64,000 bases of DNA, taken from NCBI GenBank assembly GCA_949825025.1, contig OX463778.1, forward strand, positions 53,880,364 through 53,944,363, read 5' to 3'. Of the stretch, positions 22,301 through 33,000 are shown in pieces; position 1 is the first letter of the stretch, and each line of letters begins with the position of its first letter. A model generated the notes under the pieces. It saw only the letters and a list, made by a program, of their open reading frames with translations. It did no database searches and was not told where the DNA came from. Source of the DNA: Siphlonurus alternatus. Lineage: Eukaryota; Arthropoda; Insecta; Ephemeroptera; Siphlonuridae. A program made the position numbers and the translations under genes.

Positions 22301-24546
22301 TCATCGTCTTTGAATGGACAGTGTACAGTACATATATTATCATATTGCCCACGTTTAAAACTACCTGAACTGTTTAACTACGATGTTCTCCACTGACTCT
22401 GCATGATATTACGATGTTCTTCATTGACCCTGATATTACGTTGTTCTTCATTGACCCTGATATTACGTTGTTCTTCATTGACCCTGATATTACGTTGTTC
22501 TTCATTGACCCTGATATTACGTTGTTCCACACTGACCCTGATGTTACGATGTTCTTCATTGACCCTGATATTACGTTGTTCTTCATTGACCCTGATATTA
22601 CGTTGTTCTTCATTGACCCTGATATTACGTTGTTCTTCATTGACCCTGATGTTACGATGTTCTTCATTGACCCTGATATTACGATGTTCTTCATTGACCC
22701 TGATGTTACGTTGTTCTTCATTGACCCTGATGTTACGATGTTCTTCATTGACCCTGATATTACGATGTTCTTCATTGACCCTGATGTTACGATGTTCTTC
22801 ATTGACCCTGATGTTACGATGTTCTTCATTGACCCTGATGTTACGATGTTCTTCATTGACCCTGATATTACGTTGTTCTTCATTGACCCTGATATTACGT
22901 TGTTCTTCATTGACCCTGATATTACGTTGTTCTTCATTGACCCTGATATTACGTTGTTCTTCATTGACCCTGATATTACGATGTTCTTCATTGACCCTGA
23001 TGTTACGTTGTTCTTCATTGACCCTGATGTTACGATGTTCTTCATTGACCCTGATATTACGATGTTCTTCATTGACCCTGATGTTACGATGTTCTTCATT
23101 GACCCTGATATTACGATGTTCTTCATTGACCCTGATGTTACGATGTTCTTCATTGACCCTGATATTACGATGTTCTTCATTGACCCTGATATTACGATGT
23201 TCTTCATCGACCCTGATATTACGATGTTCTTCATTGACCCTGATGTTACGTTGTTCTCCACTGACCCTGATGTTACGATGTTCTTTAGTGGCACTGCTGC
23301 GGCGTGGACAGCTACACGGAGTGGGTGGATCTCGGTCTCCTCGTTTCGCCCCCCCAGTCGTGCACGTGTCGCACGAGCGCCCCCTGCGAGTTCAACGTGT
23401 ACAGCGACGGGTGCTTCCCCCGACTGAGTCAGTACGTGCACGTGCTTGAGGTGATCCTTGGAGGACTCGCGCTCGGCTTTCTCGCCTTCCACGTGAGTAG
23501 TCACGTGACCGGAAATGCGGCCAAGTAACCGCGGTTATCAATTAGTGAGAAACCTGCGCGGTTATCTTCGAAAATCGCGCTCAATGGGTCAATCATGAAG
23601 TTTTTATATCTACCTAAATTAATGACAATTAATTAATATTATAATTATTATACTTATTTATTATAGTATTTTTTTCATCCATTAGTCTGGGAATACAAAA
23701 AAATTATACAGAAAAAAACACACAAAAATAATACCTCAATGGGGTACTGACCAAAAAAAAAAGTTGCAAGTTTTTGTCAATATTTCAAAAGGCACGAGAA
23801 TTTCATGAAGAACAAGCCCTATTACAGCATTCTACGACCATTTCCTGATTTTATATGAATTTTTAAAACCTCTCAAAAATGACGTAATAGCATTGAATCT
23901 TAAATGGGAAAATATATCAGTTAACATCACCAAATCCCATACTTAATATTGAAATGTAACCAAAACTTCATTTGCAATAATGAAGGTTTCAAATTCCTAC
24001 CTCAATAACTTTTCATTTTAGCAATGTTAACTGATGCATTTTCTCATTTAAGATTCAATGCTATGAAGTCATCAAAAAAAGTTTTAAAAATTCATTTAAA
24101 ATCAGCAAATTGTCGTAGAATGCTCTAATAGGGCTCGTTCTTCATGGAATTCACAGTACTTTTTATTAGTATTGCTAACTCAAATACCGGTCAGTACCCC
24201 CTTATACCTATTTTTAGTATTTAAAAAAAAAATCAAAATACATTGCATGCAATGCCTAAATAAAGTAGCTCAGAATAAAGGTTTTAAAATCTGCTACTTT
24301 CTATAATTATATTATGCATTTTGTGAGATTAAACAATCCGCATAAACAATAGCTTGTTTGTAAAATTTAATTTTAACAGTTAGTGGTGGAAAAGTGAATA
24401 CATTTAGAATGAAGGTTTGAATATAGAAAGTTTAGAATTTAACTTCTGATGCCATATACAAACAATGCTAATTGAAGCAACTGTTCTTTCAGATGTTCAG
24501 CATCATGTCTTCGCTCATGCTCGCCAGCTCAATAGAAAACAAATGA
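19311..24546 (+). CDS. Tetraspanin 2, six exons, 226 aa
   Basis: Second tetraspanin, in tandem with the first and with the same exon plan, all phase 0: 19,311-19,376; 19,947-20,024; 20,877-20,984; 21,940-22,110; 23,289-23,492; 24,493-24,546. TM1 spans exons 1-2, TM2 is in exon 3 (TLLASSCLLLVISALGYFGA), TM3 is in exon 4 (FAATVGVLLVVQLVGGVLAL). The large loop has the CCG motif as WHCCGVDSYTEW at residues 142-153, plus QSCTCRT, APCEF and DGCF cysteines, and NGT as a possible N-glycan site. TM4 spans exons 5-6. The sister gene reads FECCGTEDYSEWLDLG at the equivalent site, so the pair arose by gene duplication. The short tail lacks a clear sorting motif. Exons 3 and 5 are each preceded by tandem repeats that reach the splice acceptor. 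A likely poly(A) signal is at 25,099. Confidence 0.92.
20466..20906 (+). repeat. Tandem copies of the exon 3 acceptor border, tetraspanin 2
   Basis: Four units of about 117 bp. Each has ATATGCCAGATCAATAGATC, CTCGATGTAATCGTGACGT, then TGGTGGTAG followed by GTTGCCAACCCCTC and the first ~48 bases of exon 3. The last unit runs into the true exon at 20,877. The three upstream copies (acceptors near 20,528, 20,644 and 20,760) break off after TCTGCTCC into an A-run, so they are pseudo-exons with intact acceptors but no donor. Confidence 0.93.
21108..21246. mobile_element. Small palindromic element with two TGACGTCA sites
   Basis: Imperfect inverted repeat: AGGTCTGGGGACGTAACGCT on the left faces CAACGTCCGCAGACCT on the right, and inner parts mirror around 21,178. 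TGACGTCA occurs at 21,157 and 21,198. It looks like a short fold-back MITE in tetraspanin 2 intron 3. Confidence 0.6.
22382..23288 (+). repeat. 27-bp minisatellite ending at a splice acceptor
   Basis: About 33 head-to-tail units of GATGTTCTTCATTGACCC plus TGATRTTAC, very uniform, with T/A and A/G variants mixed through the array (a sign of unit conversion). The final unit turns into GATGTTCTTTAG, the acceptor of tetraspanin 2 exon 5 (exon starts at 23,289). Because 27 is a multiple of three, three frames stay open for about 1 kb; I regard none as coding. Confidence 0.95.
23741..24200. mobile_element. Fold-back element in tetraspanin 2 intron 5
   Basis: Ends GGGGTACTGACC (23,741) and GGTCAGTACCCC (24,189-24,200) are inverted copies. 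Inner arms also pair, for example CCCTATTACAGCATTCTACGA with TCGTAGAATGCTCTAATAGGG and TGAATCTTAAATGGGAAAAT with its complement. Centre near 23,970. No ORF. Confidence 0.8.
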
Positions 24547-25098
24547 CATCGAACAAGGCCTGCGCTTCATTTTCACCTGCAGCTTCATTTACAGTAAAAT
24601 TAAATTATAATTGAAAATTATCGGATGAAAAATGTCATTATTAAATTACAATACACCTTTTTTTGTAAGCAAAGCATTTTCCTATGTGGTACATAGGAAA
24701 ACCATGTGGTAATTAAAAAATTTACTATAGTATTGTTGAAATTTAATTGTGTTTAAAAAATATGTAAAAAAATTAAGTACTACTATCAACAATAATATAA
24801 TTAAGATTTAATTATTATTTTGTCTACATAATTATTATTACCATAATTAATTTTTAACAACATTTATTTTTGTTCTAATTTCTTAATATCATGTAAAAAA
24901 AAATATGCCTTCACGACAATTTTTTGCAATGTGATATTATTCCCCTGCATTTGAAAATTTTCATAATAACTGTATATTAAATAATATAATTATTTTAACG
25001 AAAAAAACATGTATTTTTGTATCCTGTTAAAAAAGGTCCTAAGATGATAAATTATTATGTAAAAAAAATTTCAATGTTGAAATCGTCGTATATTTTTT

Positions 25099-25104
25099 AA
25101 TAAA
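25099..25104 (+). terminator. Possible poly(A) signal, tetraspanin 2
   Basis: AATAAAGAATTG about 550 bases after the stop, followed by a GC-richer block that looks like the start of the next gene. Several weaker signals lie nearer the stop. Confidence 0.3.
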
Positions 25105-25177
25105 GAATTGAAAAGCTACATTTGGTGTAATTCGTGACCACGTGACTGGGTGAAAGTGACGGTATGTAGGTTAGTCA

Positions 25178-25268
25178 TGGAGGGGAGGGGCACCACTTTC
25201 CCGAGTGGCACTTCATTCGAGCCGCAGTCCGGGCTCGAGTCGTCCGTACATCGGGCTGTCTTACCAAG
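25178..25268 (+). promoter_or_regulatory. Likely promoter and untranslated exon 1 of the CRAL-TRIO gene
   Basis: A GC-rich island in AT-rich DNA. It holds an initiator-like TCATTC (25,213-25,218) and ends in a clean donor CCAAG/gtacgt at 25,268/25,269. The open frame from the ATG at 25,178 cannot be joined to the CRAL-TRIO frame at 27,088 without a stop, so I read this as 5' UTR with the first coding ATG right after the acceptor at 27,087. Confidence 0.5.
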
Positions 25269-25529
25269 GTACGTGCTGGTGTGGTGGTTATTGTAATAAT
25301 GTTAATTACTTGTCTCTCTGATATGGTGGTAATTTCTTTTAATTAGAAAATCGTCAAAACAATAACTTTATATAAAAAATTATTTCTAATTTTGACAGCT
25401 TTTTTTTTCTAGCATTTATCATTGTAAATAATTTAAAAAAGTATGTTTAATCTTAATTGAAGTTTAATATTTATTATTTTAATATCATCTACAGTTTGTG
25501 ATAATTATATTATATGAAGATTTAAATTT

Positions 25530-25795
25530 TCTTGTTGCATACAGCTTTAAAGAATCATAATTCGATGCTTTCCAATACAATATCCTGTCTAAGTATTCCT
25601 AAAAATTGTATAAGTGTTATTAGAGATAAAGAGTACAGTCCTTCCAGTATAAATTGTCCCTGCACAATTTCCACGTCTTGTCACTATGCAGGCAGACGAC
25701 ATGTATTGCTGTTGACTAATTAAAATAAACGTCTTATGTAAAGACGTTTATCGGTCTAAACGCTGTGGTCGAATAAATTATTCTATTCTAAAAAA
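25530..25795 (+). repeat. LINE 3' end remnant
   Basis: It ends in CTGTGGTCGAATAAATTATT plus ATTCT units, like 2,406-2,447. It probably begins somewhere near 25,530, but the 5' limit is unclear. Confidence 0.5.
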
Positions 25796-26696
25796 TTATG
25801 ATATTTGCATGGATAGTATATTATATGCGACACGTATTATTATAATTTATCTACAAGACGTGGACATTTCATAAAGAAAACAGTGTACTTCTGAGATATT
25901 TTAAACGTGTATTGATGATTTTTTTCCTTATTTTAAACTAATTCGTTAAACTTTTTATTTTATTTTAATAATTTTCATTTATATTACAATAGCTCTTGCA
26001 GGCAGGATTAGGCACTACATTATTATATAGTTGTTTTATTATAAACTGATTTTTATTTTTTTTCCACCCAACCTCACTGACCTTACCCCACTAAGGGCGG
26101 TGCGGGGGCGAGCTGATCTTGGCCCCGAGCATCCTTTCACTGCTCGGAGAAAGCAGGAGAAAGCACGACCGTGAAAGTGCTCCTCGCGACCTCTCTCAAC
26201 CATCGTACCACCGATGTACATTTCACACGGTGCCTCTAATAACGCCTCGACCTATATTTAGAACAAAATTTTTGTGGTGTTTCAGACAGGATATTGTTTT
26301 GGAAAATTGATTTCCTATAACTTGTAATATAATTTTATTGTAGATATTTCTTATAAAGCTGTATTACTATACAAAACATACATCACAAAATCACAACTTT
26401 ACTATATTTTATTTTTTATTATAATAATAATTATAATTATATATTCAACTTTAATTCAGGTTAAATATATATTTTTTTAAATTTAGATTTACAGTAAAAA
26501 AAAATGCTAAAAAAATATGTCATTTTAAGCCATTTAATTATTCTGAAAGATCCTGAAGTAACTTAGGGTCTCCGAACGTCACTATTTCGATTTACGTTTA
26601 ACTTAATTAGTATGAAACTGGAGCGGCCTGGCCAATAGTATTCGTCTCATTATTCACCTGGTTGAGACTGAGGGAGCCATGGAAACCTCAGTTAGG

Positions 26697-27025
26697 ATGG
26701 TCGGTGATGGAGTATCGACCTCAAAAATTTTAATTGCAGAAATGGAGAAAGGGTGCAAAGTTATGCTACGTAACGTAATTGTGTACACCAATCATTCTTT
26801 TCACATTTTTTTTGGAGACTAGGAAGTATTGCTAAAAAGTTTTGCCGAGGTCGGGTTTGAGCCCACGCCTCTTTTAGGTCTTATCTTTTTATTAAAGAAG
26901 TGACGCCTCTCTCTGTACTTTCAATATTTTTTTTTCAAAATAGTTCCTGGCTTTTAAAAAAAATGAAAAAAAAAAAATAGAGCAGAGCAGCATAACTTTG
27001 TACCCTCTATCGATTCCTACAACAA
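26697..27025. mobile_element. Degenerate fold-back MITE of the GAGTATTGTCCTC family
   Basis: GGAGTATCGACCTC with TTGCAGAAATGG, GGGTGCAAAGTTATGCTAC on the left and CATAACTTTGTACCCTCTAT on the right mirror the better preserved copies at 29,392, 29,717 and 33,178. The core is diverged and lacks the TGACGTCA pair. Confidence 0.65.
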
Positions 27026-27087
27026 CAAAATTTGATGCCGATTGATGGAGAATTAAGATATGGGTGTAGCAAGTTGTGTGTGTTCAG

Positions 27088-30000
27088 ATGGGCCCCCCCG
27101 CACTGGAGGACGGCTATGAGTGCTCGCTGAGCGCGGATGCCCAGAAACAGGCGCTCCGTGAACTGCGCGAGGACCCGGCCACTCGGGAGCACGCCCTGCG
27201 CCTCATGAGGGAGTGGATCGAGAAACACCCTGACATCCGAAACTGTCGCACAGGTACAGCTGGTTAATGAATGTTGTATTGCTGGCGGGGGGAGACCAAG
27301 TGTCGTAAATAGAAAGATGAATGAATACACATGACCTAAACAGCACTGAATGGTCAACATTAATCATGTTTCGTTTGCTTGAAAATTGTAGTGTATGTAA
27401 GAGTGGTAAAGCAAAACTCTCTTGCTATGACTAGACTGGGTGCTATACACACCTTTCTTAAAATTATGAAAATCTGAGTCTATTGAAGCTGCAGCTCTAG
27501 CAAATGAAGCAGGAGTAAAGTTCATGCTGTCTAGAATTAATGAGATATTAGAATGTAAAAATTTTAGTGGCTTAATCGAAAGAAGTGGTAAAAATATGCT
27601 ACCCTGAATTTTTTCAGATTTTTCTGAGACCAGGAACTATTTTTAAAAAATTATTGAAAGTCTACTTTGATGACGTCACGGGTGGCACTCCTTAAGAAAA
27701 AGGATAGGGCAGCACGCCCGTGACGTCATAAAATAGACTTTCAATATTTTTTTAAAAATAGTTCCGGTCTCAGAAAAATCTGAAAAAATTCAGGGTAGCA
27801 TATTTTTACCACTTCTTTCGATTAAGCCACTAAAATTTTTACATTCTAATATCTCATTGTACTTTCATATACTAGCTGTTCAATATATAAAAATATCAAT
27901 TTTAATTAAATAAATGTTGCAAAAGCAATGCGTTTTCACATGACTGACATTTTTGAGATATTCTGTGAAGCGTTAATTTGATTCAACTGACATTGTTACT
28001 ATGGTCCAACCATGCCAAAGAAACTGTATTTTAATATTCCTTGAAAATTTCAACGCATGGATTATTTTAGCAGTACTATTAAATTAATGAGGTATGACCA
28101 TGGTCTAAATAATCAGCATAAAAATTTAGGTTATAAAGAACCCTGCATTTACATTTTTTATAGAATTTTAGAAACAGCAGCTATTGAAATTGTATACGCT
28201 CTGAAGTATATGCTATATATTCTTTCAGTATCTCCATCTATTATATATTATATGTCTTTTAATGATCAGAGCTGTTTTATGTAATATTAGTGTGTAATTT
28301 TGTATGATTTAAATATAATACTCATGATGTAATCTTATTAGCGAAAGCTATCAATAAAGTTTCATTACTTCAAAACGTTGAAAGAAGACATTCGTAAATT
28401 TAAAATGACATTCTGTTAGGCTGGTCTCATATCTTTAAAAAACTTTTTAAAATTTAACAACAAACTAAGTGGCACATCATTCATTAGTCTCCAACGCTTA
28501 ATTAATTTGTACTTATGCAACCGTCGTTACTTATTCTATATTAATTAACTTTTAAAGTCGGTAAATTCAAATTCAAATTATTTACACGATACAATTTTTC
28601 TAGCTATTGCATACAAATTTTCTTTACAAGAAAACTTGAACTCCATTTGTTTGTATGGAGATGAAATTTTCTTGCAAGGAAAAATTGTATGGATACCGGC
28701 TTAACCCCCAATAGGTATGCAACCCTCGTTGCAACAAATTATTAAATTGCATACCTCCAAGGCGTGGAGACTAGAAAGGCTGTGAAAGGATTTAATTTAG
28801 ATCATGATTTATTTTTTTGAACGAAATTACGAAAAGCGGAATAAAAAAGTATAGGTAAATATACAAAATAACATTCAGGTGAGCTATACAGAAAGAATGT
28901 TAATGTGCTGCAAATGTTCCCTTTAATTAACCTCTTACGATATTCCAAACTCTGTGTCACAAAACTACAGTCAAATTAACTTGAAATTCTCTCCGGAAGT
29001 AGCCGTAAGTGAGAATGTTGTGGCTGTTTTGTTTGTTTTTAAGTTTTGAAACTTTTTTTGTGTTAGAAGTACCGACCAAGCAGTGATATTGCAGCGCTGA
29101 AATACGAATAGCAAGGCCAGAAACTTAGCACTTCCGGCAATTTCCGAATGATTACATAATTTGACTGTACTAAACTCCCCTCGATGTTGCAGACTCGGTG
29201 TTCCTGCTGCGGTTCCTACGCACACGCAAGTTCAGCGTGCCGCAAGCCCAAGCGCTGCTGGAGCGCTACCTCGCCATCAGACAGTCCCACCCCGCGTGGT
29301 TCCAGACCCTTGATGCCAGCGACCCCGTGCTGCTTGAGATCATCGACAGCGGGTGAGATCACATCTCAATCTGATGAGCTTTGAGATACTTAATAGAGTA
29401 TTGTCCTCAATTTTTTTTATTGCAGAAATGGATAGAGGGTGCAAAGTTATGTTACCCTGATTTTTTTCAGATTTTTTAGAGCCCGGGAACTATTTTTAAA
29501 AAATTATTAAAAGTCCTTTTCGTGACGTCACGAGACGCCGCTCCTTAAGAAAAAGATAGGACTTGCCGCCGCGTGACGTCACAAACAGGACTTTCAATAT
29601 TTTTTTAAAAATAGTTCCAGGTCTCAAAAAAATCTGAAAAAAATCAGGGTAGCATAACTTTGCACCCTCTATCCATTTCTGCAATAAAAAAAATGGAGGA
29701 CAATACTCCATTGACATAATGGAGTATTGTCCTCAATTTTTTTTATTGCAGAAATGGATAGAGGGTGCAAAGTTATGCTACCCTGATTTTTTTCAGATTT
29801 TTTAGAGCCCGGGAAGTATTTTTAAAAAATTATTGAAAGTCCTTTTCGTGACATCACGAGACGCCGCTCCTTAAGAAAAAGATAGGACTTGCCGCCGCGT
29901 GACGTCACAAAAAGGACTTTCAATAATTTTTTAAAAATAGTTCCAGGTCTCAAAAAAATCTGAAAAAAATCAGGATAGCATAACTTTGCACGCTCTATCC

Positions 30001-33000
30001 ATTTCTGCAATAAAAAAAAATTGAGGACAGTACTCCATTATAAACACTACATAGTTATAATGAGAATAAATTAAATGTATTGCTCAGTAATACGGTGGTA
30101 TATATAAAATACTCTAACAATATTACTTTTTGTGACAATTAAGTTGGGAGGCTTTATATATTTGTGTTATACTATATAATGTATACGCGCGTATATGTAT
30201 ATTATATATAATAATATATAATAAATAAAAGGATTAACAATGAAATTATGAAGAAATTATGTTAAATATTGAAATTTAATAATTTGGACAGAAATAATTA
30301 TCTTATAAGAAGCTTAATTAAATTATGAAAGCAAATAAATGTGAATTAAGAGTTGAAGTGGCTAATGTTTTATATTTTCTCAAGCTGATAAAATAACAGT
30401 TGATTATAATCGAAATTCTTCTTAATATTTCCAGTTACTTGGTTCCCCTGCCCGAACGAGACTGCTTCGGTCGTCAGCTCCTCATGTCATGTGTCGGTAA
30501 GTTGACTCCAGATGGTTAGACCAGTACACACTCTCGACTGACTCAATGGAGGAGAAAGCAGTGAGAGTGTTCCTCCCGAACTTTCTCTCCTTCATTAATC
30601 GCCCTCAAGCTGTAAGATTCTGCTGAGAATCGATAGAACTTGTGAATTTATTACAGCACGTGTATTAATAATTTTAAAACTTTCATTTTTATTTATATAA
30701 TTTTTTTTTGTTGCTAATGTTCAAATTTTATTGTTTTTACGTGCTCTCGTAATTTATCACGCGATACTCTCTGACAATAATAATTATAGATTCTAATGGC
30801 TTCACACCTTAACTCGGTATTCAACTGAACTATTATCTAAGAAACTGTCTTAAAGGAGTATGTGACAATGGTGAAAAAATATGTTAAATGTATGTTTTTC
30901 ATATTTGCAGCATTAACATAAAATATTTATTTTCATATAAAAACTATTATATACAAATCGGGTTAATTTTTAAATATTCAAAATTGAAGAATGTCGTTGA
31001 TGTGAACGGTGTTATTTTTATCACAAAAATTAATTAAAAACATTTTAGTATTTTTATTTTTTTATTTATTTTTTTTAAGCAATAATTTTTTTCTTTTACT
31101 ATTTTGCTTTTAAAACATTTTGGGGGTACTGACGGGGGGCGTAAGGAAATTCTAAATGACAAATTATAAATATTAGAATACTTGAAACTTTTAGTTACAT
31201 TTCAATAAGTATTAAGTCAACGTATTTGTGAGTCGCCTTGCCGACCTGATCTGCTCGAATCTCTCTCGGACACGACGCTGCTGCCACACGTTTAGAATTT
31301 ACAAGTTCGGTACCGTGCTACAGGTCGTCTGGACGCGCACCGGTTCAACTCGGTGCACATGGCGCGGGTGCACAGCCTCGTGGTGGAGGTGCTCATGGAC
31401 GACGAGGAGAGTCAGGTGTGCGGGGTGATGCACGTCAACGACCAGAGTGGACTCACCATGAGTCACCTCAGCCTCTGGTCCCTCACCGACATCAGAACCA
31501 TGTTGCGTTGTATTCAGGTAAATGTGAACCCTCTTTAGTCATGGTTCCCATCCTCCTAGCACCCTCACCGACATATAGAACCATGCTGCGCTGCATGCAT
31601 ATGTGAACCCCCAATTCCTTTCAGTTGAGCCGGGGGGTCTATATATTGGGGGACGTATTATCACCGCCAGGTCCCCCATCCTCCTAGCACCCTCACCGAC
31701 ATAGAACCATGCTGCGCTGCATGCATATGTGAACCCCCAATTCCTTTCAGTTGAGCCGGGGGGTCTATATATTGGGGGACGTATTATCACCGCCAGGTCC
31801 CCCATCCTCCTAGCACCCTCACCGACATATAGAACCATGCTGCGCTGCATGCATATGTGAACCCCCAATTTCTTTCAGTTGAGCCGGGGGGTCTATATAT
31901 TGGGGGACGTATTATCACCGCCAAGTCCCCCATCCTCCTAGCACCCTCACCGACATATAGAACCATGCTGCGCTGCATGCATATGTGAACCCCCAATTCC
32001 TTTCAGTTGAGCCGGGGGGTCTATATATTGGGGGGCGTATTATCACCGCCATCCTCTTAGCACCCTAATAAATATTTTAGGGGTTCATTCCCCCGTCCGC
32101 ACGCTTCCTGTATGTGATATCTATGCACGTGAAGAGGAGTTCTATAATGATTATATCAATGCAATTATTGTTAATGGCTACTATTATAATTATAAAAATT
32201 AAAGGAGAAAACACGAAGAAAGTAACATTACTTGTAGGTATATTTCAATATGCTTTGAATAAAGTAAATCTACCAATTATCATGAAATTTACTATATATA
32301 ACATAATAAAAAATTGAAAGATTTGCTGTTAAAAAAATTAATTATAATATTTGACAAATATATACACTTAAAAATGTGAGTAAAAGATGTGGTTATTTTA
32401 ATTATGCAATGTGTATAAGTAATAATTTGATACTTTTTAGCTGGTCTGACCTAGATTTGTATATTTTGTTAAACACTTCAGTTTTACTCTCAATTATGTA
32501 TTTTTTCATCAAAACACACTATGACAATAATGATGGAAGTGTTTTTTTGTCTTTTTAGAAATCGACTCCGATGCGACTGAAGGGAACGCACTTCATCAAC
32601 TTGCCGGCGTTTGCAAACAAGGTCTTTGAGTTCTTCCTGGCTCTTTTGAACGAGAAGTTACGCAACCGAATTCAGGTAATCAAACTTCAGGGTTTGTTAA
32701 TTGACATTTTAATTAAATTTTGAACGAGAAGTTACGTAACCGAATTCAGGTAATCAAACCTCAGGGTTTGTTAATTATAACATTTCAATTAAACGTTCTG
32801 TCTTCAGGTCCACACCAGCCTGGATGACTTCAGGAAAGCAGTCGACCCCAAACTTTTACCGAAGGAGTATGGAGGCGTGGTGCCATTGGCTGAAATGATC
32901 GGTAAGACTTCAACTGAAAATTTAAGTGTTGTTTTTATTGAAACATTGCCATGAAGCACTGCATTTTAACTGGAGATAATTACATAGAATAAACCCACAA

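Noticed and set aside
12305..23288. Possible CRISPR arrays from regular direct repeats
   Set aside because: The repeats are directly tandem without unique spacers and sit in eukaryotic intron or flank DNA.
22374..23504. Long open frames on both strands (FFIDPDIT, LILRCSSLT and KNIVISGSM repeats)
   Set aside because: They come from a 27-bp minisatellite whose length is a multiple of three. The array is intronic between tetraspanin exons 4 and 5, and the real exon frame has a stop (TAG) just before 23,289.
25178..25268. ATG-started frame in the CRAL-TRIO upstream exon
   Set aside because: Splicing to 27,088 would put it out of frame with a quick stop, so the exon is more likely 5' UTR.
31539..31996. 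Minus-strand open frames with repeated GVHICMQRSMVLYVGEGARR
   Set aside because: Shadow of the ~125-bp tandem repeat in CRAL-TRIO intron 4.
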